From Duganella alba (lineage in GTDB: Bacteria > Pseudomonadota > Gammaproteobacteria > Burkholderiales > Burkholderiaceae_D): DNA of 64,000 nucleotides. The stretch is taken from contig NZ_WKJN01000004.1 of NCBI RefSeq assembly GCF_009674495.1, forward strand, positions 1 to 64,000. The letters are read 5' to 3'. The first letter of the stretch is position 1, and each line of letters starts with the position of its first letter. The position numbers were made by a program, and so were the translations under genes. Shown piece by piece: positions 32,541 to 42,856 of the stretch. The notes below the pieces were generated by a model that was given only the letters and a program-made list of their open reading frames with translations, did not search any database and was not told the origin of the DNA.

Positions 32541-35500
32541 GCTGCGTCCTCGCCTTCGATGCGGGCTACGGTGATAGATTGGTCCATCCAGTCGGCCAGC
32601 GGCCCATACAGGGCGCGCGAGACGTCATGGAAATCCGGTTCGGCGCTGAGGGCCGCATAGTCAGGCCACATGCGCTTGAGGCACAGGTCTTCGCTTTCGC
32701 CGCCGATGTCGAAACCGCCGTCATAGACCGCGCGCGCATCGCCCTCCTGCACCAGCGCCAGCGCCGTCTTGCAGGCGGTGGGCAGCGGACGGTTCATGCC
32801 GTCGCGCCACAGGCACACCAGTTCGCGCAAGGCTTCCTCCGCCAGTTCCGGCGCCAGCGGCCGCATGGTGACGATGGCGTCGCGCGCCACCAGGTGGCCG
32901 GTGACCTGCATGCCGGTGGCCGATATGGCCAGCTGGCGCAGCCACATCGCGATCAGCTTGTCGCCGCGCGGCTTGCCCTGCTTGTCCGCCACGCGCGACG
33001 ACATCTGCGCCAGCCACACGGTTTCGCTGCCGTTGCTGCGCAGTTGATCGATCCAGTCGTCCAGCGGCACGCCGGCCAGCATCAGGTTCAGCGCCACTTT
33101 CGGCGCCGGCAGTTCGTAGTGCTGGCGCAGCGTCAGCCACGCGCAGCGCACCGGCACCAGCGCTTCCACCAGTTGATGCTGGTACTGCTGGCCGATCAGG
33201 CCAATCGGCAGCACGCCTTCGCGCGCCAGACGCTCGGCGCGCTGGGTCAGTTTGTCGTAGACCTGGTCGATTTCTTCCGGCGTTTCGGCGTCGTCGAGCA
33301 TGGTGTCTTCCAGCAGATAGCGTTCCAGCGCGTTGAGCGAGAACGGTTCCTCATCCTCGCCCACCAGAGCGGCCTCGCCGAACATCACGCCCAGCCGCTG
33401 GCGGAAGAAGAAACGCACCGGCTGGCGCAGGAAGTTGTGCAGGCTGCCCAGTTTCAGGCGGAACTTGTCGTCAATGTCGAATGGCGGCAGTTCGATGGTG
33501 TCGCCGCTCCGCGCTTCCTCGCCGTGGGCTTCGCGCCATTCCCGTGCATAGGTCAGCAGGCCGCCATCTTCAAAATAGCGGCGGCTGAACGGTTGCAAGG
33601 CGTGTTCGGTGGTGCGCTGTTTCAGGTCCAGCTGCCAGCCGCTGACCAGATAATCGCGCAGCTGCGACACCAGCACCGACGGCGGCTGCTCGCTGTTGTC
33701 GCGCACATTGCGCCCGACCCAGCTGACATACAGCTTGTCGCGCGCGGCCAGCACGGCTTCCAGCATCAGGTAGCGGTCGTCGTCGCGGCGCGAGCGGTCG
33801 CCGGGACGGACCATGCCCGGCTGCGCCAGCAGGTCGAAGTCGGCCTTCGGTGCGCGGCGCGGGAAGTCGCCGTCGTTCATGCCGAGCAGGCAGACCACGC
33901 GAAACGGCACGGCGCGCATCGGCATCAGCGTGCAGAAGGTCACGCCGCCGGAGACGAACTGGTGGTTCAGCGTCGGCTCGTCCATCAGTCCGAGCCAGGC
34001 TTCGCGCAGCACGGCCAGCGGCACGGCTTCTTCGTAGGCCGCGCCTTCGCAGGTGTCCAGCCACTTTTTCAGGGCGTCGTCCAGTTGCGCCAGCGTCAGG
34101 CGGTCATTCTCTTCGCCGGCCCTGAAGAAGGTGGCCAGCAGCGCGCGCGCCTGCACGCCCCACTCGGCAGGGGAACGCGATTCGGCCAGCACGGCGCGCC
34201 AGTGCAGCAGCGCTTCCACCAGCTGCGCCAGCGAGCCGGCCAGCGCGGCATCCAGGCCACCCACTTCGCCGTAAGGCTCGATGCCGGCGAAGCTGTCGCC
34301 GGCGCCGCTGGCGTAACCCAGCAGCATGCGGCGCACGCCAAAGATCCAGGCATTCTGCTCGCCGGCCGGGCCCAGGCCAAGGCCGCTGCGGTGCTGCTGG
34401 TCCAGGCCCCAGCGCACGCCCGAGCCTTCGATCCAGCGCCCCAGCGTCGGCAGATCATCGTCGTGCAGGCCGAAACGGGCGGCCAGCGCCGGCACGTCCA
34501 GCAGGTCGCGCACTTCGCTCTGGCGGCAGCGCTGCTGCGGCAATCGCAGCAGCCATTCCAGCGCCACCAGCAGCGGATTGACGCTGCGGTCGTTGACGTC
34601 GCCGATCTCGAACGGGATGTAGCGCGCATCGCTGCGGCGGTGCTGAGCGAACACGGCGTGGATGGCGGCCGAGAAGGTGTCGATGTCCGGCACCATCACC
34701 ACCACGTCGCGCGGACGCAGCGGACGGCCGCCGTGCTCCGCGTCGGCGAACATCTGCAGCAACTGGTCGTGCAGCACTTCCACTTCGCGTTGCACGCTGT
34801 GGGTGACGTGGAATTCGATCGAGCGGTCGCCGTCCTCCGGCGCCACGCCGGGATGCTCGGCCAGCGGCAGCAGCTCGCGCACGGCGGCCTGCACCTGCGT
34901 CAGCAGCGTGTCGCCGTCGCCGTCGCTGAACAGGTCCACGCGCAGCGGCGCGACATCGTCTTCGTTGGCGGCGACGCTGGCCTGCGCCGCTTCGTCGAAT
35001 TCATCCAGCATGCGGACAAAGTCGCGGCCCTGCCGCCCCCAGCTGGCCAGCAGCGGGTGGCTGTGCGCGTGCAGCTCTTCCAGCGGGATCTGGCCCAGAT
35101 CCTGGCCGTTGCGCAGCTGCTGACGACGGTGCGCGCTGCGCAGCAGGTCGCGGCCTTCGATGATGTCGCCCCAGTAGTACTGGCAGGGATTGGGCACCGC
35201 CAGCAGCACCTGCGTGTGGCGCGCCAGCGAGGCCAGCGCCTGCAAGGTCTGGAACGGCAGCGCCGACACGCCGAAGATCACCACCCGGCGCGGCAAACGG
35301 CCCAGCGGCGTTTCGCCGGCGGCGCTGGCGCGCACGAATTCGGTGTGCACGGTGGCGCGGCCCAGGCCACGCTCATGCGGCTCGACGTCGGCGATGACGG
35401 CGCGCCACAACTGGCCTTGCCAGCGCTGGTCTTCCGGCAGCGGCGTGACGTCGCCGCGCGCGTTGCGCAACTGGTCGCGGCCGGCGGCCCAGTCGTCCAG

Positions 35501-35956
35501 CCAGTCGGCGCGGTAGACCTGGTATTGGTCGAACAAGTCGGCCAGGCGCTCGGCCAGTTGCAGGCGGCGCTCCGCTTCGCCGTCCGACAGGAAGTGTCGC
35601 AGCGGGGCGAAGACCGGATCGGCCAGCAGGGTCGGCAACAGGCGCATCAGACGCCAGGTCAGCGGCCCCTTGTCGAAGGCGGAGATGGGCGGCACGCTGT
35701 CGCGTCCCAGCATGCCGCGATAGGCGTCCCACAGGAAGCGCGCCGGCAGCGCCACGCGCGAGGCGGCGCAGATGCCGATTTCCTCGGCCAGCGCGATTTT
35801 CAGCCATTCGGCCACGCCATTGGACTGCACCAGAAAGATTTCCGATTCCAGCGCCCCGAGCGGGTGGTTGCGCAGCCATTGGAAGACGGCGGCGCGCAAC
35901 TGTTCCATCTGATTGCCGTGCAAGATCAGCAGACCGGGGGTGATGCCAGAAGTCAT
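32537..35956 (-). CDS. recC: RecC, exonuclease V gamma subunit (Chi recognition)
   Basis: A protein of 1139 residues, near the usual size. The N terminus has the RecC blocks EIFLVQSNGVAEWLKIAL and ARFLWDAYRGMLGRD, and the helicase-like core has lost ATP-binding residues, as is normal for RecC. It scans for Chi and holds RecB and RecD. ATG 35956 is chosen over TTG 35968 because GAAGAG lies between. The order recC-recB-recD is standard, here without ptrA. The histidine-kinase gene ends only 36 bases upstream on the same strand. Confidence 0.95.
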   Translation of the reverse strand: MTSGITPGLLILHGNQMEQLRAAVFQWLRNHPLGALESEIFLVQSNGVAEWLKIALAEEIGICAASRVALPARFLWDAYRGMLGRDSVPPISAFDKGPLTWRLMRLLPTLLADPVFAPLRHFLSDGEAERRLQLAERLADLFDQYQVYRADWLDDWAAGRDQLRNARGDVTPLPEDQRWQGQLWRAVIADVEPHERGLGRATVHTEFVRASAAGETPLGRLPRRVVIFGVSALPFQTLQALASLARHTQVLLAVPNPCQYYWGDIIEGRDLLRSAHRRQQLRNGQDLGQIPLEELHAHSHPLLASWGRQGRDFVRMLDEFDEAAQASVAANEDDVAPLRVDLFSDGDGDTLLTQVQAAVRELLPLAEHPGVAPEDGDRSIEFHVTHSVQREVEVLHDQLLQMFADAEHGGRPLRPRDVVVMVPDIDTFSAAIHAVFAQHRRSDARYIPFEIGDVNDRSVNPLLVALEWLLRLPQQRCRQSEVRDLLDVPALAARFGLHDDDLPTLGRWIEGSGVRWGLDQQHRSGLGLGPAGEQNAWIFGVRRMLLGYASGAGDSFAGIEPYGEVGGLDAALAGSLAQLVEALLHWRAVLAESRSPAEWGVQARALLATFFRAGEENDRLTLAQLDDALKKWLDTCEGAAYEEAVPLAVLREAWLGLMDEPTLNHQFVSGGVTFCTLMPMRAVPFRVVCLLGMNDGDFPRRAPKADFDLLAQPGMVRPGDRSRRDDDRYLMLEAVLAARDKLYVSWVGRNVRDNSEQPPSVLVSQLRDYLVSGWQLDLKQRTTEHALQPFSRRYFEDGGLLTYAREWREAHGEEARSGDTIELPPFDIDDKFRLKLGSLHNFLRQPVRFFFRQRLGVMFGEAALVGEDEEPFSLNALERYLLEDTMLDDAETPEEIDQVYDKLTQRAERLAREGVLPIGLIGQQYQHQLVEALVPVRCAWLTLRQHYELPAPKVALNLMLAGVPLDDWIDQLRSNGSETVWLAQMSSRVADKQGKPRGDKLIAMWLRQLAISATGMQVTGHLVARDAIVTMRPLAPELAEEALRELVCLWRDGMNRPLPTACKTALALVQEGDARAVYDGGFDIGGESEDLCLKRMWPDYAALSAEPDFHDVSRALYGPLADWMDQSITVARIEGEDAA

Positions 35957-35992
35957 AGAGCTCTTCAATGTTAGCGAGGCTCTATTATCGCT

Positions 35993-38900
35993 CTAGCCCG
36001 GATCGTATGCCAGCAGTTCCTGCTCGATATGGTGATCCAGCACCGCCAGCATGGCGTGCAGCTCCTGCACCAGGCGCCGGGCATTGGCCATGCCGGTGTC
36101 GTTGCGCACCTGTTCCAGCGCGTAGCACAGGTTCCCGAACTGCATGGCGCCGACCGCACGGGCCGACGATTTGATGCGGTGGCCCAGCTCCGCCAGGTGC
36201 GCCAGGTCTTCCATTTCCAGCGCCTCGTCGAGCTCCTGCAATCCATCGCGCGCGGAACTCAGGAACAGCAGCGCGTATTTGCGCATCTTGTCCGGCTTGC
36301 CGCCGAAGGTTTGCGCCAGCGCTTCCAGGTCGAACAGCTCGGCCGACACGTCCGGAGCCGGGACCGGCGGCGCGGACGGCGCCATCTGGCGCGGCACGAA
36401 CACCGGCGGCGACAGCGGGGTCAAGCCCTCCGGCACCGAGAAATACGACGGCGGCGGTGGCGCCGGCGGGCGCACGGCGCTGGCCGTCCGCGCCCGCTGG
36501 CCCATCCACTTGGCCAGCATGTTGAACAGCAGCTTGGGCGCGATCGGCTTGGTGAGGAATTCGTCCATGCCGGCGTCCAGGCAGCGCTGCTGGTCGTCGC
36601 GGCCGGCATTGGCGGTCATGGCGATGATCAGCGTCGCCGACAGCTTGGGATGCGCGCGGATCAGGCGCGTGGCCTCATAGCCGTCCATCACCGGCATCTG
36701 CACGTCCATCAGCACGCAGTCGAAGCGCTCCTTGAGCAGCAGGTCGATCGCCTCCTTGCCGTTGTTCGCCACGCAGACCGTGGCGCCGACATCCTCCAGC
36801 AGCTCCTGCCCCACCTGCTGGCTGAAGATATTGTCCTCGACCAGCAGCACCGAGGCGCCGCGGATGCTGTCCAGCACATCCGGTTCCACTGTTTCGCTGC
36901 TCGGCGCCAGGAAGTGCACGCCCTTGGCCAGCCGCGCCGTGAACCAGAAGGTGCTGCCCCGCCCCGGCGTGCTGTCGACGCCGACGCCGCCGCCCATCAG
37001 TTCCGCCAGCTGCTTGCTGATCACCAGCCCCAGGCCGGTGCCGCCGTAGCGTCGCGTGGTCGAGGTGTCGGCCTGGTGGAAGGACTGGAACAGCTGCGCC
37101 ACCTGCTGCGCCGACATGCCGATGCCGTGGTCGATCACCTCGAAGCGCACCATGATGTGGCTGTCGCGCTCCTCCAGCGGCCAGGCGCGGACGATCACCT
37201 TGCCGTTCTCGGAGAACTTGATGGCGTTGCTGGTGAAGTTCAGCAGCACCTGCTCCAGCCGCAGCGGATCGCCGCGCAGCTGGTACGACAGGCCGGGGCC
37301 GATTTCATACACCAGCTCCAGCCCGCGCTCATGGGCATTCTCGCCGAGCTGGCTGGAGATGTTGGCCAGCAGCGAGTCGAGCGTGAAGTCCAGCACCTCC
37401 AGGTCCATCTTGCCGGCTTCGATCTTGGAGAAATCCAGGATGTCGTTGATGATGCCCAGCAGGTGCTGGCCGGAGTGGTAAATCTTTTGCAGGTAGTCGC
37501 GCTGCTTGGGATGCGTCACCGACTTCAGCGCCAGGTGCGCCATGCCGATGATGGAGTTCATCGGCGTGCGGATCTCGTGGCTCATATTGGACAGGAAATC
37601 GCTCTTGGCCTGGTTGGCCGCATCCGCTTCGTCCTTGAGCTGGTGCAGCGCCGTGACATCGGTCGACAGGCCGATCACCGCCCAGTAGGAGCGGCCCAGC
37701 TCCACCGGCATCTTCACCGTCCACAGATGCTGCAGCACGCCGTCGCGGCCGATAAACCGCGCCTCGCCCGAACGCTTGACATTGCTGGCGAGGACAGGCT
37801 GCTCCAGCGCCCATTCGGCGTCCGCCTCGTCCGCCGGCATCAGCTCGCAATCGCGCTTGCCGATGATCGCCTGCACCGGCATGCCCATGCACTCGGCCTT
37901 GCGCGCGTTGACGTAGATATAGCGGCGGTTGTGGTCCTTCATGTAGACGTGGGCGTCGATGTTGTTCAGCACCGTATCGAGCAGCACGCCCTGCTTGATG
38001 GCGCGGCGGCGCGACGCGTACAGCACGAACACATAGCTGTACAACAGCAGCATGCCGGCAAAGCCGATCAGCGCCGCCACCGGCGGGAAATACAGGTCGA
38101 AGCCGGACAACAGCGCGTCCTTGCGCACGCGGAACTGCGCCTTCCACAAGCTGCCGTTGAAATCGATCGGCAGCGTGGTCTCCAGATATTCGACGCCCAG
38201 GCCCGGCGGCGCCGGCGGCGGTGTCGTCGCGCCGGTGTCGGAATACAGCAGGCGGTCGGTTTTCTCGATCACCAGGCGGCGCTGGTCGGCGCTGGCGCTG
38301 CCGTCGGCGTACAAGGTCAGGTGCACCTGGCTCACGGTCATCTCGTCGACGGCGCCCTGCACCAGCCGCGCCACGCTGAAGCCGGCGCCCACCGTTCCCA
38401 GATAGGCCGCGCGGCGTTCGGCCACGGTGTCGAGCGGCAGGCCGCGGCGGTACACCGGCAGCCGCACGCCCAGACCATAGTGCGGCGTCGGCAGCCGGAA
38501 CAGAATCGGCTGGCCGGCGGCGCCCACCTTGCCGCTGTCGCGCGTCGCATCCAGCATGGCCGCCACGGGCGCGGTTGCGGCAATGTCGACGCCCATCCGC
38601 TGCTGCAGGATCAGGTCCGGCTCCAGATAGGTCAGCACGGCGTAGGACGGGCGCCGGCCCGGCGGCGTGATGTCGAACTGCGGATAGCCTTCGGCGCGCA
38701 CGCCGGCCACGAACTGGTCGCGCTGCGCGTCGGTAACCATCGGCGCCCAGGTCAATGCTTCGATCGCGGGAAAATGGCGCGGCGTGTCGAGGCTGGTCAC
38801 GTACTGGTGGAATTGGGCGCGGCTGATGTTGTCTGACGTCTGGAACAGCGCGGCCAGCGCGCGGGTCAGGTCCGCATAGGATTTGATGCGGGCGGAAATG

Positions 38901-39076
38901 CCGTACTGCGTGCTGCGCGCCAGGTTTTCGAACAGTTGCGAGGCGTCCTCGTCGACGGTGCGCGAGGCGGCGCCGTACAGCACGGCGCCCATGCAGGTGG
39001 CCAACGCAAACCCGACGCCCCAGAACACCAGGCGCGCGCGGCGATTTGCCGACCTTCTTTCAGCGGATTTCAGCAT
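35993..39076 (-). CDS. CHASE-PAS hybrid histidine kinase with receiver and Hpt domains
   Basis: A protein of 1027 residues. A membrane segment lies at about 16-36, a periplasmic CHASE domain at about 75-290 ([21 protein letters not shown]) and a second membrane segment at about 335-355. Then come a PAS domain ([20 protein letters not shown]), HisKA (SHEIRTP, His500), an HATPase ([18 protein letters not shown]), a receiver ([11 protein letters not shown], Asp791) and an Hpt domain (HRIKSSARA, His966). This is a full phosphorelay in one chain. The final partner is not evident. Its stop lies 36 bases from recC, so readthrough into recCBD is likely. Confidence 0.94.
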   Translation of the reverse strand: MLKSAERRSANRRARLVFWGVGFALATCMGAVLYGAASRTVDEDASQLFENLARSTQYGISARIKSYADLTRALAALFQTSDNISRAQFHQYVTSLDTPRHFPAIEALTWAPMVTDAQRDQFVAGVRAEGYPQFDITPPGRRPSYAVLTYLEPDLILQQRMGVDIAATAPVAAMLDATRDSGKVGAAGQPILFRLPTPHYGLGVRLPVYRRGLPLDTVAERRAAYLGTVGAGFSVARLVQGAVDEMTVSQVHLTLYADGSASADQRRLVIEKTDRLLYSDTGATTPPPAPPGLGVEYLETTLPIDFNGSLWKAQFRVRKDALLSGFDLYFPPVAALIGFAGMLLLYSYVFVLYASRRRAIKQGVLLDTVLNNIDAHVYMKDHNRRYIYVNARKAECMGMPVQAIIGKRDCELMPADEADAEWALEQPVLASNVKRSGEARFIGRDGVLQHLWTVKMPVELGRSYWAVIGLSTDVTALHQLKDEADAANQAKSDFLSNMSHEIRTPMNSIIGMAHLALKSVTHPKQRDYLQKIYHSGQHLLGIINDILDFSKIEAGKMDLEVLDFTLDSLLANISSQLGENAHERGLELVYEIGPGLSYQLRGDPLRLEQVLLNFTSNAIKFSENGKVIVRAWPLEERDSHIMVRFEVIDHGIGMSAQQVAQLFQSFHQADTSTTRRYGGTGLGLVISKQLAELMGGGVGVDSTPGRGSTFWFTARLAKGVHFLAPSSETVEPDVLDSIRGASVLLVEDNIFSQQVGQELLEDVGATVCVANNGKEAIDLLLKERFDCVLMDVQMPVMDGYEATRLIRAHPKLSATLIIAMTANAGRDDQQRCLDAGMDEFLTKPIAPKLLFNMLAKWMGQRARTASAVRPPAPPPPSYFSVPEGLTPLSPPVFVPRQMAPSAPPVPAPDVSAELFDLEALAQTFGGKPDKMRKYALLFLSSARDGLQELDEALEMEDLAHLAELGHRIKSSARAVGAMQFGNLCYALEQVRNDTGMANARRLVQELHAMLAVLDHHIEQELLAYDPG

Positions 39077-39250
39077 GCACTATCACTTTAAAAGCGGAAA
39101 TTATTTGCATCACAGCAGCATACTATCAATGCCGCGCAGGAACCAGAGAAAGAATTGGTGAGAATTGAGCCGAGGTCGCTATCGAAAATGAAGGGAACCT
39201 TATGCCACAAGGCGTGCTCTAAGAGATGAGGCTGTCTCCTGGAGGCGATC

Positions 39251-40792
39251 ATGCGAAAAAATTTCATGTTGTCGATGGTGCTCGTTGCGCTGATGCGGAC
39301 GCTGCATGCGGCCGAAGAAGAGCACGGTTTCGATGCTGAGTTGCAAACACCATTCCACGCCGACAGCAAGGGCATACGAACGGCGACCATGCAGTTCTCC
39401 GCACCCGCTGCCGGACCACAAAAATTGCGCTGGCAGCTCGAACTGCTGCCGCGGCACGACGACACCGTGGTCCGTACCTGGCGCGGCAAACAGACCCTCG
39501 CCGGCGGCAAGGCGGCGGTCACGCTGCGCTGGCGAGCCAACGTACCCGCCGGCGTCTACCGCCTGCGCTTGCGCGCCAGCCTGGAGGGCGGCGGCGAGAT
39601 CGAGCAGAGCTGGCCGGTGGCGGTGGACCAGGCCGCAGCGCCGCCAGCCATCGCGGCCGGCGCCACGCCCCCATACGACATCTACCTGGGCAATCTGCAC
39701 AGCCAGACCAACCATAGCGACGGCGGCGGCGCTTTGGACCATTGCACCGGCGCACAGGAACCGCAGTCGGGCGCCTTCGGCCCCAGCGACGCCTATGCCT
39801 ACGCCCAGCAGCACGGCCTTGATTTCCTGATGACATCCGAACACAACCACATGTACGACGGCTCCGACGGCACCAATCAGCAGGCCGACGCCGATGCCGC
39901 CCGCGCCTTGTTCCAGGACGGCCTGCGCCAAGCCGCCAGCTGGCGCGACGGGCACAGCAAGTTTTTGGCGCTGTACGGCCAGGAATGGGGCGTCATCAAC
40001 CACGGCGGCCACCTCAACCTGCTCAACGCCGACGCTCTGCTCGGGTGGGAGCGCAACGCTCAGGGCGACCTGCTGGCCGACCAGGACACGCCGAAGAACG
40101 ACTACAACGCCCTCTACACGCTGATGCGCGGGCGCGGCTGGTTCGGCCAGTTCAACCATCCGCAACACGACCAGTTCGCCATCAACGGCAAGCCGCTGGC
40201 ATGGACCGGCGACGGCGACGTCAGCATGCTGCTGTGCGAAGTGATGAACAGCAGCGCCTTTTCCAGCAAGTCCGACGAAAGCGAAACGCGCCACAGCAAC
40301 TTCGAAGCCGCCTGCAACAGCCTGCTGGAAGCGGGCTACCACCTGGCGTTCAGCAGCAACCAGGACAACCATTGCGCCAACTGGGGCGCGGCGTATTCGA
40401 ACCGAACGGCCGTACTGTTGCCACGCAACACGCCGCTGACGCCGGCCTCGCTGCTGGAGGCGCTGCAAGCCCGTCGCGTCTACGCCACGATGGACAAGCA
40501 TGCGCAGTTGATCTTCACCGCCAACGGCCACATGATGGGCGAGCGCATCCAGAATCGCGGCAAGCTGACGCTGCAAGCCAGATACAGCAGCGACAGCGGC
40601 CGCAGCATCGCCGCCGTCAGCATCTTCCAGGGTGTTCCCGGCCGAAATGGCAAGGTCGCCGCTCTGGGAAGCAAGCTGAAGCGCACGCTGACACCTTTAC
40701 CGGGCGAACATTTTTATTACGCCAGGGTCACGCAAGACGACGGCAAAATGCTGTGGAGCGCGCCGATTTGGGTGACACAATCGTCACCATGA
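39251..40792 (+). CDS. Secreted PHP-type metal-dependent phosphoesterase
   Basis: A protein of 513 residues with a signal peptide (about 1-20), a beta-rich N-terminal domain (about 25-140) and a PHP-like domain. The metal-ligand blocks are GNLHSQTNHSDGGG, LMTSEHNHMYDG, FGQFNHPQHDQ and FSSNQDNHCANWG, which together fit a His/Asp metal cluster. A small beta domain ends it. PHP proteins cleave phosphoesters, but this subfamily has no known substrate to me. GGAGG lies before the ATG. It faces away from the CHASE kinase across a 174-base gap. Confidence 0.75.
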   Translation: MRKNFMLSMVLVALMRTLHAAEEEHGFDAELQTPFHADSKGIRTATMQFSAPAAGPQKLRWQLELLPRHDDTVVRTWRGKQTLAGGKAAVTLRWRANVPAGVYRLRLRASLEGGGEIEQSWPVAVDQAAAPPAIAAGATPPYDIYLGNLHSQTNHSDGGGALDHCTGAQEPQSGAFGPSDAYAYAQQHGLDFLMTSEHNHMYDGSDGTNQQADADAARALFQDGLRQAASWRDGHSKFLALYGQEWGVINHGGHLNLLNADALLGWERNAQGDLLADQDTPKNDYNALYTLMRGRGWFGQFNHPQHDQFAINGKPLAWTGDGDVSMLLCEVMNSSAFSSKSDESETRHSNFEAACNSLLEAGYHLAFSSNQDNHCANWGAAYSNRTAVLLPRNTPLTPASLLEALQARRVYATMDKHAQLIFTANGHMMGERIQNRGKLTLQARYSSDSGRSIAAVSIFQGVPGRNGKVAALGSKLKRTLTPLPGEHFYYARVTQDDGKMLWSAPIWVTQSSP

Positions 40793-40900
40793 ACCAAGGT
40801 CAATCGTGCGCTGTGGAAAATTTAATTCCGATAATATTTTTAAGGCTAGAAAAGCTGGAATCAGAGTTATTAAAACGATAAAATACCTGGTAAAACGGCG

Positions 40901-42853
40901 GTGCCGCAACGCACAATATTGCTTGACTCCACCCATTACAAGAGTATCTTTTACCTTCCAAACCGCTACCGTCCTCAGCCAGCCGTGCAGATCCCAAAAG
41001 TTCTTCTCGTCAACGACGATCAGGCCAGCCTGTATGCCCTGGAAAGCTTGCTGCTGGACGCGGCGGATCAGCATTTGTATGAGCTGATCAGTGCCGGCTC
41101 GGGCAAGGAAGCGCTGCGCCACGTGCTGCGCCACGAGTTCGCCGTGATCCTGCTGGACGTCAGCATGCCCGGCATGGATGGATTTGAAACGGCCGAAGCG
41201 ATCCACTCCCATCCGCGCTCGGCCGGCACGCCCATCATCTTCATCACCGCCCACTACGCGGACGAACTGAACCGCCTGAAGGCCTACCAGAAAGGCGCGG
41301 CCGACTACCTGTTCACGCCGGTCATCCCGCAGATTCTGCAAGCCAAGGTGGCGGTGTTTGTCGAAATCGCGGCCAAGAACATGCAGCTGCGCATCAAGAG
41401 CGACGAACTGGCGCGCCTCAACCAGGATTTGCGCGTGCAGCGCCTGCAAGACCTGGAGCGCATCAATGCCGAACTGGAACAGGAAATCAAGGAGCGCAAA
41501 CAGGCGGAACAGCGTGCCCACGAGTTGTCGACGCGCGACGCGCTGACCAACCTGCTCAACCGCCGCGCACTGATCCAGCAGTTGGAACATGCTGTCGCCA
41601 CGGCCGACCGCAGCGGCGTCGGCTTCGCGCTGCTGTTCCTCGACCTGGACAAATTCAAGCCGGTCAACGACACCTACGGCCACGAGGCCGGCGACGAACT
41701 GCTGCGCCAGGTGGCGGCGCGGCTGACGGCGTCGGTGCGCGTGGCCGACATCGTCGCGCGCCTGGGCGGTGATGAATTCGTGGTGCTCATCGAAGGCAAG
41801 TCCGCCTCGGCCAACGCCGCGCGCGTCGGCCGCAAGATCGAAATGGCCTGCGCGCTGCCGTTCGACATCGGCAGCAATCGCCTGAAGACCGCGGCCAGCA
41901 TCGGCATCGCGCTGTACCCGGAAGACGGCGCCAATGCCCAGGCGCTGATGAAGAACGCCGACACGGCGATGTACCACGCCAAGCAGCACACGTCGACGCC
42001 GGTGCAGTTCTTCCACGAAGAGCTCAACGTGCGCGAGCGCGAACGCGAACAATGGACGCTGGAATTGCGCAAGGCGCTGGCGGCGGGCCAGCTGGAACTG
42101 CGCTATCAGCCGCAGGTCGACCTGCGCAGCGGCGATGTGGTGGCCGCCGAGGCGCTGCTGTACTGGCGCCATCCGCTGCGCGGCCTGATGCAAGCGGCGC
42201 AATTCCTGCCGCAGGTGCAGGAACGCACGCTGCTCGACCGCATCGACGCCTGGGTGGTTGCGCAAAGCTGCGCGCAAGTCTCGCTGTGGCAAAGCCTGAA
42301 CCGGAACGTGCAAGGCCCGCCGCTGTGCATCTGGATCAACCTCGCCACGCCGCAGCTGCACGCGGACCTGCCGCAGGCGCTGCTGCCGGCCATGCGCAAG
42401 CACGGCCTGCCGTCAGGCAGCATCGGCATCGAACTCAATGAAAAGCTGCTGCTCGGCCCCACCGAACCCCTGGCGCCGCTGCTGACGCAATTGCAAGGCA
42501 TGGGTGTGCACATCGCGCTGGACGATTTCGGCAGCGCGCGCTCGTCGCTGGCCGCCTGCAAGCGCTGGCAGCTCAACGCGCTGAAGATCGACCGCGGCTT
42601 CGTGCACGGCATCGGCAACGACGAAGGCGGCACCGACATCGTGGCGGCCGTGGTGCACCTGGCGAAAGCGCTGTCGATGCGCGTGATCGCGCTCAGCGTC
42701 GAAACCCGGCAGCAGCTGGAAGTGCTGCAGGAGCTGGGCTGCCACGCCTGCCAGGGCGAACTGTTTTATCCGCCGCTGCCGGCCGCCGGCCTGCTCGAAC
42801 AAACAAGCGATACCCCTATCAACTCACCTTCCCTCCTAAGCAACGAGGAATAA
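40901..42853 (+). CDS. Response regulator with GGDEF and degenerate EAL domains
   Basis: In the 650-residue numbering, a receiver domain comes first ([11 protein letters not shown], phosphoacceptor Asp86 in [11 protein letters not shown]). A coiled coil (about 175-210) leads to a GGDEF domain (GGDEF at 289-293, RVAD inhibitory site before it) and then an EAL domain. The EAL part is altered: EALLYW lacks the Arg of ExLxR, DDFG reads DDFGSARSS, and AEGVET reads ALSVET. Cyclase activity is therefore more likely than phosphodiesterase activity. The start is uncertain: GTG 40901 is the longest, and GTG 40985 starts right at the receiver. It ends three bases before the poly-HAMP kinase, its probable phosphodonor. 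Confidence 0.9.
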   Translation: MPQRTILLDSTHYKSIFYLPNRYRPQPAVQIPKVLLVNDDQASLYALESLLLDAADQHLYELISAGSGKEALRHVLRHEFAVILLDVSMPGMDGFETAEAIHSHPRSAGTPIIFITAHYADELNRLKAYQKGAADYLFTPVIPQILQAKVAVFVEIAAKNMQLRIKSDELARLNQDLRVQRLQDLERINAELEQEIKERKQAEQRAHELSTRDALTNLLNRRALIQQLEHAVATADRSGVGFALLFLDLDKFKPVNDTYGHEAGDELLRQVAARLTASVRVADIVARLGGDEFVVLIEGKSASANAARVGRKIEMACALPFDIGSNRLKTAASIGIALYPEDGANAQALMKNADTAMYHAKQHTSTPVQFFHEELNVREREREQWTLELRKALAAGQLELRYQPQVDLRSGDVVAAEALLYWRHPLRGLMQAAQFLPQVQERTLLDRIDAWVVAQSCAQVSLWQSLNRNVQGPPLCIWINLATPQLHADLPQALLPAMRKHGLPSGSIGIELNEKLLLGPTEPLAPLLTQLQGMGVHIALDDFGSARSSLAACKRWQLNALKIDRGFVHGIGNDEGGTDIVAAVVHLAKALSMRVIALSVETRQQLEVLQELGCHACQGELFYPPLPAAGLLEQTSDTPINSPSLLSNEE

Positions 42854-42856
42854 GCT

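Noticed and set aside
29742..38836. Very long reading frames antisense to recB, recC and the CHASE kinase (972, 1154 and 935 residues)
   Set aside because: Their translations are Arg/Gln/His/Ala-rich and repetitive, as expected for shadows of high-GC codon bias, and no known domain is seen. The opposite frames carry intact RecB, RecC and kinase motifs.
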